64,000 bases of DNA from assembly GCF_003002055.1 (NCBI RefSeq), contig NZ_PVZF01000009.1, forward strand, positions 62,001 through 126,000, read 5' to 3'. Origin of the DNA: Kineococcus rhizosphaerae (GTDB lineage: Bacteria; Actinomycetota; Actinomycetes; Actinomycetales; Kineococcaceae). The position numbers and the translations under genes were made by a program. The notes beneath the pieces were generated by a model. The model was not told the DNA's origin and did not search any database. It worked only from the letters and a program-made list of their open reading frames with translations. Shown piece after piece: positions 1 to 8,101 of the stretch (position 1 is the stretch's first letter; each line of letters begins with the position of its first letter).

Positions 1-1614
1 CACCCGCGCGCCGCGGCGTGCCGGGCGGCGATCGCGCCCTTCGCCGAGCTCGAACGCGCCCCCGAGCACGTCCACACCTACCGGCTGACGCCGCTGGGCC
101 TGTGGAACGCGCGCGCGGCCGGGCACGACGCCGAGCAGGTCGTCGACACCCTCCTGGAGTTCTCCCGCTACTCCGTCCCGCACGCGCTGCTGGTCGACGT
201 GGCCGAGACGATGGCCCGCTACGGCCGGCTGCAGCTGGTCAAGGACCCGGCGCACGGGCTGGTGCTGCACTCCCTCGACGCTCCCGTGCTCGAGGAGGTC
301 ATGCGCAGCAAGAAGGTCGCCCCGCTGCTGGGGGCCAAGGTCGCGCCCGACACGGTCCTGGTGCACCCCAGCGAGCGCGGCAACCTCAAGCAGGTGCTGC
401 TGAAGCTGGGCTGGCCCGCCGAGGACCTCGCCGGGTACGTCGACGGCGAGGCGCACTCGATCGACCTGGCCCAGGACGGCTGGAGCCTGCGCCCGTACCA
501 GGACCAGGCCGTCGAGGGTTTCTGGCACGGCGGGTCCGGCGTCGTCGTCCTGCCCTGCGGCGCGGGCAAGACGATCGTCGGGGCGGCCGCCATGGCCCGG
601 GCCCGCGCGACGACCCTCATCCTCGTGACGAACACCGTCTCGGCCCGGCAGTGGCGCGACGAGCTGGTCAAGCGCACGTCGCTGACCGAGGACGAGATCG
701 GCGAGTACTCGGGGGCGCGCAAGGAGATCCGGCCCGTGACGATCGCGACGTACCAGGTCGTGACGACGAAGCGGAAGGGCGTGTACCCGCACCTGGAGCT
801 CTTCGACGCCCGCGACTGGGGCCTCATCGTGTACGACGAGGTCCACCTGCTGCCGGCGCCGATCTTCCGGATGACGGCCGACCTGCAGGCCCGGCGCCGG
901 CTGGGCCTGACCGCGACGCTGGTGCGCGAGGACGGCCGCGAGGGCGACGTGTTCTCCCTCATCGGCCCCAAGCGCTACGACGCGCCGTGGAAGGACATCG
1001 AGGCGCAGGGGTACATCGCGCCCGCCGACTGCGTCGAGGTCCGCGTCACCCTGCCCGACTCCGAGCGCCTGGCCTACGCCACGGCCGAGGACGACGAGAA
1101 GTACCGGCTGTGCTCGACGTCGCTGGAGAAGTCCCGCGTGGTGGAGAAGCTCGTCGAGCAGCACCGGGGCCAGCCGACGCTGGTCATCGGTCAGTACATC
1201 GACCAGCTCGACGACCTCGGTGAGCGCCTCGACGCGCCCGTCATCAAGGGCGACACGTCCGTCAAGGAGCGCCAGCGGCTGTTCGACGCGTTCCGGCACG
1301 GGGAGATCACGACGCTCGTCGTGAGCAAGGTCGCGAACTTCTCGATCGACCTGCCGGAGGCGAAGGTCGCCATCCAGGTGTCGGGCTCGTTCGGGTCCCG
1401 CCAGGAGGAGGCCCAGCGCCTGGGCCGGGTCCTGCGTCCCAAGGGCGACCACGGGGCGGCGCGGTTCTACACCGTCGTCTCGCGCGACACCAAGGACCAG
1501 GACTTCGCCGCCCACCGGCAGCGGTTCCTGGCCGAGCAGGGCTACGCGTACCGGATCGTGGACGCCGACGACATCGACGGCGGGGTCCCGGACGCCGACG
1601 GCGTCCTGCCCTGA
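1..1614 (+). CDS. DNA repair helicase, XPB/Ssl2 type (5' partial)
   Basis: This is a superfamily 2 helicase of the bacterial XPB group, which unwinds DNA and is linked to nucleotide excision repair or transcription. The frame is open from base 1, so the start lies outside the window and 537 codons are visible. The first ~150 residues match the XPB N-terminal domain. Next come a Walker A motif (CGAGKT, nt 559-576), a DEVH box (nt 835-846), the motif III stretch GLTATL, an XPB-type RED motif (VREDGRE), and a C-terminal helicase domain ending in QRLGRVLRPK (motif VI). All core motifs are intact. The gene stands alone relative to the protease downstream, with a 68-nt gap. Confidence 0.93.
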   Translation, partial: HPRAAACRAAIAPFAELERAPEHVHTYRLTPLGLWNARAAGHDAEQVVDTLLEFSRYSVPHALLVDVAETMARYGRLQLVKDPAHGLVLHSLDAPVLEEVMRSKKVAPLLGAKVAPDTVLVHPSERGNLKQVLLKLGWPAEDLAGYVDGEAHSIDLAQDGWSLRPYQDQAVEGFWHGGSGVVVLPCGAGKTIVGAAAMARARATTLILVTNTVSARQWRDELVKRTSLTEDEIGEYSGARKEIRPVTIATYQVVTTKRKGVYPHLELFDARDWGLIVYDEVHLLPAPIFRMTADLQARRRLGLTATLVREDGREGDVFSLIGPKRYDAPWKDIEAQGYIAPADCVEVRVTLPDSERLAYATAEDDEKYRLCSTSLEKSRVVEKLVEQHRGQPTLVIGQYIDQLDDLGERLDAPVIKGDTSVKERQRLFDAFRHGEITTLVVSKVANFSIDLPEAKVAIQVSGSFGSRQEEAQRLGRVLRPKGDHGAARFYTVVSRDTKDQDFAAHRQRFLAEQGYAYRIVDADDIDGGVPDADGVLP

Positions 1615-1682
1615 CCCTGCTCTGACGCGGTCCTGACGCGTTCCCGGTGGCGCCGCCGGCGGGCGGTGGCACTGTGCGGTCC

Positions 1683-2903
1683 ATGGCCGAGACCGCGCAC
1701 CCCTCCCCCGCCGAGCCCTCCACCGGCACCGCCCGGCGGTCCAGGATCCGCCTGCCCCGGGCGGCGTCGAGGCCGTTCGCGTCCGCCCGGGACGTGGCGC
1801 GCGCCTACGCGTACCCGATCGACCGGGCCGACGGGTCGGGGCTGAGCGTCGGGATCGTCGAGCTCGGCGGCGCGGTGGGCACCGACGACCTGCGGACCTA
1901 CCTCACCGAGCGCGGCCTGGCCGTCCCGGACGTCACGAGCGTGTCCGTGGACGGCGCGCAGCCGGCCTCGGACGGCGCGGACGGCGCCGACGGCGAGGTC
2001 ATGCTGGACGTCGAGGTCATCGCGGCCGTCGCCCCGGGTGCCGCCCAGCGCGTCTACTTCGCCCCGAACACCGACGCCGGGTTCCGCGAGGCGGTGTCGC
2101 AGGCGGTCGCCGACGGCGTCGACGTCGTCTCGATCTCCTGGGGCGGCCCGGAGAACCACTGGGACGCCGCGGCCGTGACGGCGTTCGACGCCGTGCTCGC
2201 CTCGGCGCGCCGCGCGGGCGTGCCGGTGTTCGTGGCCGCCGGCGACACCGGGTCGCAGGACTCCGGCGGGGACGGGAAGGACCACGTCGACTTCCCCGCC
2301 TCCTCCCCCAACGCGGTCGGGTGCGGCGGGACCCGGCTGACGGTCGACGCCTCCGGGGCCCGCGCCGCCGAGGTCGTGTGGGACGACAACGACCGCTCCA
2401 GCGCGACCGGGGGCGGTACGAGCGTGTTCTTCCCGGGCCGCAACGTGCCCGACGTGGCGGGCAACGCCGACCCCGTCACGGGCTACACCGTGCGGGTCGA
2501 CGGCCAGGAGGCGGCGATCGGCGGCACGTCGGCGGTGGCACCGCTGTACGCGGCGCTGTACCTGCTCACCAAGCAGCTGACGGGCCGGGCGTGGGACCCG
2601 CTGACGGTCGTCCCGGCGCACCCGACGGTGTGCTTCGACGTGACCTCGGGCGACAACGGCACCTTCCGCGCCGGTCCGGGCCGGGACGCCACGACGGGTT
2701 TCGGCGTCGTGGACGGGTCCCGGCTGCTGGCCGTCCTGGGCGAGGGCGAACCCGTGGCGGCGCAGGCGGCGGACCCGGTGGCGGCGTTCTGGGCCGACGA
2801 GCGCGTCCGCGACTGGGCCCAGCGCGAGCACGCGGGCGAGGACGAGCACGTCGCGCAGGCCGTGCTCGCCCTCGTCCGCTCCGCCGGCCGGCTGCAGCCG
2901 TGA
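1683..2903 (+). CDS. S53 family (sedolisin/kumamolisin-like) serine-carboxyl peptidase without propeptide
   Basis: Sedolisins are usually acid-active secreted endopeptidases with a Ser-Glu-Asp triad. The key residues are visible: E105 and D109 in GEVMLDVE, the oxyanion Asp D188 in AAGDTGS, and S283 in GGTSAVAP. The C-terminal calcium-site pattern (FDVTSGDNG...GRDATTG) is also present. The protein is only 406 aa and the catalytic domain begins about 35 residues in, so the usual ~180-residue propeptide is absent and no signal peptide is seen. A ~50-residue extension follows the catalytic domain. The ATG at 1683 was chosen over an in-frame start at 1647 because the domain begins soon after it. 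A CACTGT box 7 nt upstream suggests a leaderless mRNA. Confidence 0.85.
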   Translation: MAETAHPSPAEPSTGTARRSRIRLPRAASRPFASARDVARAYAYPIDRADGSGLSVGIVELGGAVGTDDLRTYLTERGLAVPDVTSVSVDGAQPASDGADGADGEVMLDVEVIAAVAPGAAQRVYFAPNTDAGFREAVSQAVADGVDVVSISWGGPENHWDAAAVTAFDAVLASARRAGVPVFVAAGDTGSQDSGGDGKDHVDFPASSPNAVGCGGTRLTVDASGARAAEVVWDDNDRSSATGGGTSVFFPGRNVPDVAGNADPVTGYTVRVDGQEAAIGGTSAVAPLYAALYLLTKQLTGRAWDPLTVVPAHPTVCFDVTSGDNGTFRAGPGRDATTGFGVVDGSRLLAVLGEGEPVAAQAADPVAAFWADERVRDWAQREHAGEDEHVAQAVLALVRSAGRLQP

Positions 2904-2923
2904 GCCTCAGCCGTTCGTGAGCC

Positions 2924-3946
2924 TCAGGCGTCGGCGACGTCGATGAGGACCTTGCCCACGACGCCGCCCTCCACGGCGTCGTGGGCGTCGGCCGTGCGCT
3001 CCAGCGGGAAGCGGGTCAGCGGCAGCCCGTGCTCCTCCCCGACGCCGAGGGCGCCGTCGCGCGCGGCCGCGGTGACGTCCTCGGCCGCGGCGGCCAGCGC
3101 CTCGGCGCCCATCGTGTACATGAGGATGAACTGCAGGCGCGTGTTGAGGACCATGTGCGGGCGGATGTCGACGTTCACGCCGTCGCCGCCGTCGTTCGCG
3201 TAGCTCGCGATCGAGGCGCGCGGGCGGATCACGGCCTGGTCGAGGGCGAGGTTCTGGGCCAGGGCGACCTCGACGACCAGGTCGACGCCGTCGGGGGCGA
3301 TCTCGCGGATCTCGGCGGCGGGGTCGCCCTCGCGGTAGTTGACGACGTGGTGGGCTCCGGCGGCCGTGGCCAGCCGGCCCTTCTCCGGGCCGCTGACCGT
3401 CGTCACGACGGTGGCCCCGGCCCAGCGGGCGAGCTGGATCGCGGCGTGCCCGACGGCCCCGGCGCCGCCGGAGACGAGCACGGTGCGGCCGGTGAGCGCT
3501 CCGGGGGCCAGCCGGCGGGGGCCGTCCTCGGCGACGGTCAGGGCACGGTGCGCCGTGACGGCCGGCACGCCCAGGGCCGCGCCGACGTCGAAGGAGACGC
3601 CGTCGGGCAGCCGGGTGACGCGGTCGGCGGGCAGGACGGTGAACTCCTGGGCGGTGCCGGTGGGCCGGCCCTGGGCGGCCATGCACGTCCACACCCGGTC
3701 CCCCACGGCGAGGTCGGGCACGCCGGGGCCGACGGCGTCCACGACGCCCGCCCCGTCCTGGTTGGGGGTGGCCTCCTCGAAGGCCAGCGTGCCGGTGGCC
3801 CCCGAGCGCGACTTCCAGTCGGTGGGGTTCACCCCCGAGACGACGACGCGCAGCCGCACCTCGCCCGCGTCGGGTTCGGGCAGGGGGCGCTCGGCCAGGG
3901 ACAGGACGGAGGACGGACCGGTCTGGGAGTACCTGATGGACTTCAC
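2924..3946 (-). CDS. MDR-family NADPH:quinone reductase-like oxidoreductase
   Basis: This is a medium-chain dehydrogenase/reductase of the zinc-independent quinone oxidoreductase type, 340 aa. It has an N-terminal GroES-like domain (GEVRLRVVVSGVNPTDWK) and a Rossmann NADPH domain with the glycine motif VSGGAGAVGHAAIQLARWAG. No structural zinc cysteine cluster is evident. The likely start is GTG at 3946 (VKSIRYSQTG); an open extension to 4006 has no family resemblance. It converges on the sedolisin gene (20-nt gap) and lies 63 nt downstream of the Dcp-like peptidase gene on the same strand. The substrate cannot be read from sequence. Confidence 0.85.
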   Translation of the reverse strand: MKSIRYSQTGPSSVLSLAERPLPEPDAGEVRLRVVVSGVNPTDWKSRSGATGTLAFEEATPNQDGAGVVDAVGPGVPDLAVGDRVWTCMAAQGRPTGTAQEFTVLPADRVTRLPDGVSFDVGAALGVPAVTAHRALTVAEDGPRRLAPGALTGRTVLVSGGAGAVGHAAIQLARWAGATVVTTVSGPEKGRLATAAGAHHVVNYREGDPAAEIREIAPDGVDLVVEVALAQNLALDQAVIRPRASIASYANDGGDGVNVDIRPHMVLNTRLQFILMYTMGAEALAAAAEDVTAAARDGALGVGEEHGLPLTRFPLERTADAHDAVEGGVVGKVLIDVADA

Positions 3947-4009
3947 GTGGGGGCGAACCCCGCACCCGCACGAGGTGTTCCGGCCCGTGCGGGCGCGGCG
4001 GGGCACCGC

Positions 4010-6055
4010 TCAGGCGTCGGCCAGCCCCCGCCGGCGCAGCAGCGGTTCGATCCGCGCGTCGCGGCCGCGGAACTCGCGGTAGGCCTCCAGCGGGTCGACG
4101 CTGCCGCCGCGGGCCAGGACGGTGCGCCGGAAGTGGTCGCCGTTCTCCCGGCGCAGTCCCCCGTTCTCGGCGAACCACTCGACGGTGTCGGCGTCGAGGA
4201 CCTCGCTCCACACGTAGGAGTAGTACGCGGCCGCGTAGCCGCCGCCGAAGACGTGGTGGAAGTAGGTGCTGCGGTAGCGCGGGGGGACGGTCTCCAGCGC
4301 GACCCCGGCCTCGGCCAGGGCCGCGGCCTCGAACCGGCCGACCTCGTCGGGCACGGCCCCGTCGAGGGCACCGGGGCCGACGCGGTGCCAGGCCTGGTCC
4401 AGCAGGGCCGCGGCCAGGTACTCGGTGGTGGAGAAGCCCTGCCCGTACCCGCGGGCGGCGCGCAGCTTCGCGACGTCGTCGGCGGGCAGCGGTTCGCCGG
4501 TCTCCACGTGCTTGGCGTACCCGGCGAGGACCTCGGGTTCGAAGCCCCAGAACTCGTTGACCTGGGAGGGGAACTCGACGAAGTCTCGGGGGACGCTGGT
4601 CCCGGAGAACCGGGGGAAGTGCACGTCGGACAGCAGCCCGTGCAGGGTGTGGCCGAACTCGTGGAACAGCGTCTCGACCTCGTCGACGGTCAGCAGCGCC
4701 GGGTCGCCCGCGGCGGGCTTGGGCACGTTGAGGCAGTTCACGACGACGGGCCGGGTCCCGAGCAGGCGGGACTGCTCGACGAACGAGCTCATCCACGCCC
4801 CGCCGCGCTTGGAAGCGCGGGCGTAGGGGTCGAACAGGTACAGCCCGAGGGGGCCGTCGGCGTCGGCGACCTCGAAGGCGCGCACGTCGGCGGAGAAGGT
4901 GGGCACGTCGGTGCGTTCGGTGAACGTCAGCCCGTACAGGGCGGTGGCGGTGGCGAACACGCCGTCGACGAGGACGCGGTCGAGCTCGAACCAGGGTTTG
5001 AGGGCCTCGGCGTCGACGGCGAACCGCTCGCGGCGCAGCCGTTCGGCGTAGTAGGCCCAGTCCCAGGGCTGCAGCGGGCCCTCGAACCCGTCGGCGTGCA
5101 GGAGCTCGGTGAGCTCGGCCTCCTCGCGGCGGGCGTTGGCGACGGCGGCGGGCGCGAGCCGGCGCAGCATGCCGACGGCGGCCTCGACATCGTCGGCGGT
5201 CTCGTCGGCCACCACCCAGGAGGCGTGGTCGGGGTGGCCGAGCAGGGCGGCGCGCTCGGCGCGCAGCGCCGCGATCCGCAGGAGGGTCGCGCGGGTGTCG
5301 TGGTCGCCGCCGCGGCCGCCGCGCAGCACCGACGCCTCGTGCACCCGACGACGGGACTCCCTGCGGTGCAGGGACTCCAGCACGGGCTGGCCGGTGGGCA
5401 GGACGAGCGGCAGGAGGTACCCGTCGCCGTCGGCGGCGCGGGCGAGCTCGGCGGCGGACAGCCCCTCGAGCTCGGCGGCGTCGGTGAACCGGACGGCGAG
5501 GTCGTTGGTGTCGGCGAGCAGCTCGACGTCGAAGGCGGTCGTGAGGGTGGACAGCTCCTCGTTGAGCTCGCGCAGCCGGGCCTGGCCCGCGGCGTCGAGC
5601 AGGGCCCCGGAGCGGGCCGCGTCGCGGTGCAGCCGGTCCAGCAGCCGGCGCTGCTCGGGGTCCAGGTCCGCCGGCGGGTCCTCGTGCAGGGCCGCGACCC
5701 TGGCGACCAGGCGCGGGTCGAGCCGGACCGCGTCGTGGTGGGCGGACAGCCGGGGCGAGTACTCGGCCTGCACGGCCCGCAGGGCGTCGTCGGCGTCGGT
5801 GCCGACGAGGTTGAAGAACACGGCCTCGGCGCGGGCGAGCAGCTGCCCCGCGGCCTCCAGGCCGTCGAGGAACGCCGCGGCCGGCGGGTCCTGCGCGAGG
5901 AGCGCGTCGAGCTCGGTGAGGTGCCCGGCCATCCCGGCCTCGAACGCCGGGGCGTAGTGCTCGACGCGGATCCGGTCGAACGGCGGCACGGCGAAGGGCA
6001 GGTCGCTCGCGGCGGCGAACGGGTTCTCGGGGCTCAGCGCGGGTTCGGGGGCCAT
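4010..6055 (-). CDS. dcp: M3 family zinc metallopeptidase (peptidyl-dipeptidase Dcp/oligopeptidase A type)
   Basis: This is a cytosolic zinc peptidase that degrades short peptides. At 681 aa it has the usual M3A length. The zinc motif HEFGH lies in VETLFHEFGHTLHGLL, near residue 456, with the third ligand Glu expected about 25 residues later in the FVEFPSQ stretch. The N-terminal helical region, the YGQGFSTTEYLAAALLDQAWH motif and the C-terminal YRSTYFHHVFGGGYAAAYYSYVW-type segment are all characteristic of the family. The ATG at 6055 is the only sensible start. The dcp symbol is by family; bacterial PrlC and Dcp are not separable by eye. Confidence 0.92.
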   Translation of the reverse strand: MAPEPALSPENPFAAASDLPFAVPPFDRIRVEHYAPAFEAGMAGHLTELDALLAQDPPAAAFLDGLEAAGQLLARAEAVFFNLVGTDADDALRAVQAEYSPRLSAHHDAVRLDPRLVARVAALHEDPPADLDPEQRRLLDRLHRDAARSGALLDAAGQARLRELNEELSTLTTAFDVELLADTNDLAVRFTDAAELEGLSAAELARAADGDGYLLPLVLPTGQPVLESLHRRESRRRVHEASVLRGGRGGDHDTRATLLRIAALRAERAALLGHPDHASWVVADETADDVEAAVGMLRRLAPAAVANARREEAELTELLHADGFEGPLQPWDWAYYAERLRRERFAVDAEALKPWFELDRVLVDGVFATATALYGLTFTERTDVPTFSADVRAFEVADADGPLGLYLFDPYARASKRGGAWMSSFVEQSRLLGTRPVVVNCLNVPKPAAGDPALLTVDEVETLFHEFGHTLHGLLSDVHFPRFSGTSVPRDFVEFPSQVNEFWGFEPEVLAGYAKHVETGEPLPADDVAKLRAARGYGQGFSTTEYLAAALLDQAWHRVGPGALDGAVPDEVGRFEAAALAEAGVALETVPPRYRSTYFHHVFGGGYAAAYYSYVWSEVLDADTVEWFAENGGLRRENGDHFRRTVLARGGSVDPLEAYREFRGRDARIEPLLRRRGLADA

Positions 6056-6092
6056 GGACCGATACTGCCCGACCGCCGCCGCGCCGGCGCCG

Positions 6093-6494
6093 TCAGCGCG
6101 CGGGCAGCACCAGCGCCGCCAGCAGCCGGTCGACCTCGGCGGCCGGGTCGGCCGTCAGCCCGCAGTGCACCGGCGAGGTCTGCACGACCGTCGAGCGGGG
6201 GGCGACGAGCCAGCGGAAGCGGGCCCCCTTGGCCTCGGTGGTGGCGGCCCCGGCGGCCGGGTCGCCCGCGCAGACGCCCTCCAGGGCCCGCAGGTGCCGC
6301 CTCAAGGCCTCGACGTCCAGGTCGGCGCCGAGGGCGCGCAGGCGGTCGGGGTCCAGGACGGTCCGGGCCTGCAGGTGCTCGCGCTGCCGGCACCACAGCA
6401 CGATCCCGGCGTTGAGGAACTCGGCGCGCTCCACGCGCGGGACGACGCGCACGACGGCGTACTCGAAGACGTCCAGCCCGGCCGGCTCAGCCAC
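6093..6494 (-). CDS. DUF3037 domain protein, partner of the HipA-like kinase
   Basis: This small cytosolic protein (133 aa from GTG 6494; GTG 6509 is an alternative) has the DUF3037 hallmark opening: FEYAVVRVVPRVERAEFLNAGIVL. Its function is unknown. The start codon overlaps the last codons of the upstream HipA-like kinase gene (GTGGCTGA), so the two are probably translationally coupled. DUF3037 genes are commonly found next to HipA-like kinase genes in bacteria, so the pair likely forms one functional unit. I cannot tell whether this protein is substrate, modulator or antidote. Confidence 0.8.
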   Translation of the reverse strand: MAEPAGLDVFEYAVVRVVPRVERAEFLNAGIVLWCRQREHLQARTVLDPDRLRALGADLDVEALRRHLRALEGVCAGDPAAGAATTEAKGARFRWLVAPRSTVVQTSPVHCGLTADPAAEVDRLLAALVLPAR

Positions 6495-7323
6495 GGGAGG
6501 CCCCCCCACCGTGCTCGCGCTGCACGCGGGCCAGGTCCTCGACCCATCCCGTGGCGGCCAGGCGCGCGGTGAACCAGTCCAGGTAGGCCGTGCGCAGCGC
6601 GGCGGCGGAGTCGAACCCGGGCTCGTCCTCGACCCACACGTCCGGGACGGCGTCGACGGCCGCGCGCAGGACCTCGGGGGTCAGCGCGGCGGCGCAGTCC
6701 AGAGCGGCCACGGGCGCCGCGGCCCGCAGCAGCAGGTGGTCCTCGGCGTGCCGCAGCGGACGGTCGACGCTGGCGGCGGCGCGGGGCCAGTCGTGGTGGA
6801 AGTACAACGCCGCACCGTGGTCGATGAGCCAGGGCCGTGCACCCCACCACAGCGAGTTCGGGTTCCGCCAGGACCGGTCGACGTTGAGGACGAAGGCGTC
6901 GAACCACAGCACGCGCGCCGCCCAGTCCGGGTCGACGGGGTCCACGGCCGGGTCGAAGGACAGCGCCCCGGGCAGGAAGTCCATGCCGAGGTTGGCCCCC
7001 GGGGAGCGCAGCAGCAGGTCCTGGACCTCCTCGTCGGGCTCGCCGCGGCCGATGACGGGGTCGACGTCGGCGACGACGAGCTCGGGCACCTCCAGGCCCA
7101 GGGCGCCGGCGAGCGCCGCGGCGAGGACCTCGGCGACCAGGACGCGCCGGCCCTGCCCGGCGCCGTGGAACTTCACGACGTAGGTCCCGAGGTCGTCGGC
7201 CTCGCAGACCCCGGGCATGCTGCCGCCCTCGCGCAGCGGTACCACGTAGCGGGTCGCGGTCACCCGGCGCAGGGCGGCGGGCGGCTTCGGAGGCGGCACG
7301 GACCCGATCTTCGCACTTCCCAC
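6487..7323 (-). CDS. HipA-like kinase-fold protein
   Basis: This 278-aa protein resembles the HipA-related kinase family found with DUF3037. Kinase-like elements are visible: a strand with a Lys (GTYVVKFHGAG), a catalytic-loop-like motif NVDRSWRNPN (HipA-type D..N), and a metal-binding DFG-equivalent LIDHGAAL. This suggests an active phosphotransferase rather than a degenerate fold. GTG 7323 was chosen because GGAG lies 6 nt upstream; GTG 7299 is an alternative. The two-gene unit is divergent from the response regulator, with a 58-nt gap. The target is unknown. HipA of the hipBA system phosphorylates GltX, but that role cannot be transferred here. Confidence 0.78.
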   Translation of the reverse strand: MGSAKIGSVPPPKPPAALRRVTATRYVVPLREGGSMPGVCEADDLGTYVVKFHGAGQGRRVLVAEVLAAALAGALGLEVPELVVADVDPVIGRGEPDEEVQDLLLRSPGANLGMDFLPGALSFDPAVDPVDPDWAARVLWFDAFVLNVDRSWRNPNSLWWGARPWLIDHGAALYFHHDWPRAAASVDRPLRHAEDHLLLRAAAPVAALDCAAALTPEVLRAAVDAVPDVWVEDEPGFDSAAALRTAYLDWFTARLAATGWVEDLARVQREHGGGASRG

Positions 7324-7381
7324 CCACCGCTCCGGGCGGGTCCCCAGCCCGCTCCCAGGCTGCGGGCGCAGACTGACCGGT

Positions 7382-8101
7382 GTGAGATCTGCGAGTTCTG
7401 CTCCGGAGGCCCGCCTGCTCGTCGTCGACGACGAGCCGAGCATCCGCGAACTGCTGGCCACCAGTCTGCGCTTCGCCGGGTTCGAGGTCGCCTCGGCCGC
7501 CGACGGCGCCGAGGCGCTGAAGCTGGCCGAGGACTTCCGCCCCGACCTGGTCGTGCTCGACGTCATGCTCCCCGACCTGGACGGGTTCACCGTGACGCGC
7601 AAGCTGCGCGAACGCGGCCGGCCGGTCCCGGTGCTGTTCCTGACCGCGCGCGACGACACCGCCGACAAGGTCGCCGGGCTCACGGTCGGCGGCGACGACT
7701 ACGTGACGAAGCCGTTCAGCCTCGAGGAGGTCGTGGCCCGCATCCGCGCGGTGCTGCGCCGCACGGGCGCGGCCGAGGGCGCGGACACGGGGCGCCTGGT
7801 GTTCCACGACCTCGAGCTCGAGGAGGACTCCCACGAGGTGCGCCGGGCGGGCCGGGAGGTGGAGCTGTCCCCGACGGAGTTCAAGCTCCTGCGGTACCTG
7901 ATGCTGAACCCGAACCGGGTGCTGTCGAAGGCGCAGATCCTCGACCACGTGTGGGACTACGACTTCAACGGCGAGGCGGGGATCGTGGAGTCGTACATCT
8001 CCTACCTGCGCCGCAAGCTGGACACCGAGGGCCTGGAACCGCTGATCCACACCAAGCGCGGCGTGGGGTACGTCCTGCGCGTCCCGCAGACGGTGGGATG
8101 A
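7382..8101 (+). CDS. OmpR/PhoB-type response regulator
   Basis: This 239-aa two-component regulator has an N-terminal receiver domain, with the acidic pair in VVDDEPS, phospho-acceptor Asp in LVVLDVMLPD and the conserved Lys in VTKPFS. Its C-terminal winged helix (Trans_reg_C; ELSPTEFKLLRYL, VWDYDF, TKRGVGYVLR) is typical. The GTG start has a CAGACT box 7 nt upstream and no Shine-Dalgarno, so the mRNA may be leaderless. The stop overlaps the kinase ATG (ATGA). It is arranged with a sensor kinase and an HtrA protease like the mycobacterial mprAB-pepD genes, so an envelope-stress role is inferred. Confidence 0.93.
   Translation: MRSASSAPEARLLVVDDEPSIRELLATSLRFAGFEVASAADGAEALKLAEDFRPDLVVLDVMLPDLDGFTVTRKLRERGRPVPVLFLTARDDTADKVAGLTVGGDDYVTKPFSLEEVVARIRAVLRRTGAAEGADTGRLVFHDLELEEDSHEVRRAGREVELSPTEFKLLRYLMLNPNRVLSKAQILDHVWDYDFNGEAGIVESYISYLRRKLDTEGLEPLIHTKRGVGYVLRVPQTVG

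Noticed and set aside
2981..6415. Stop-free frame of over 1,100 codons opposite the MDR and Dcp genes
   Set aside because: It is the antisense of two clear genes, with Gly/Val/Gln-rich composition typical of a shadow frame in high-GC DNA.
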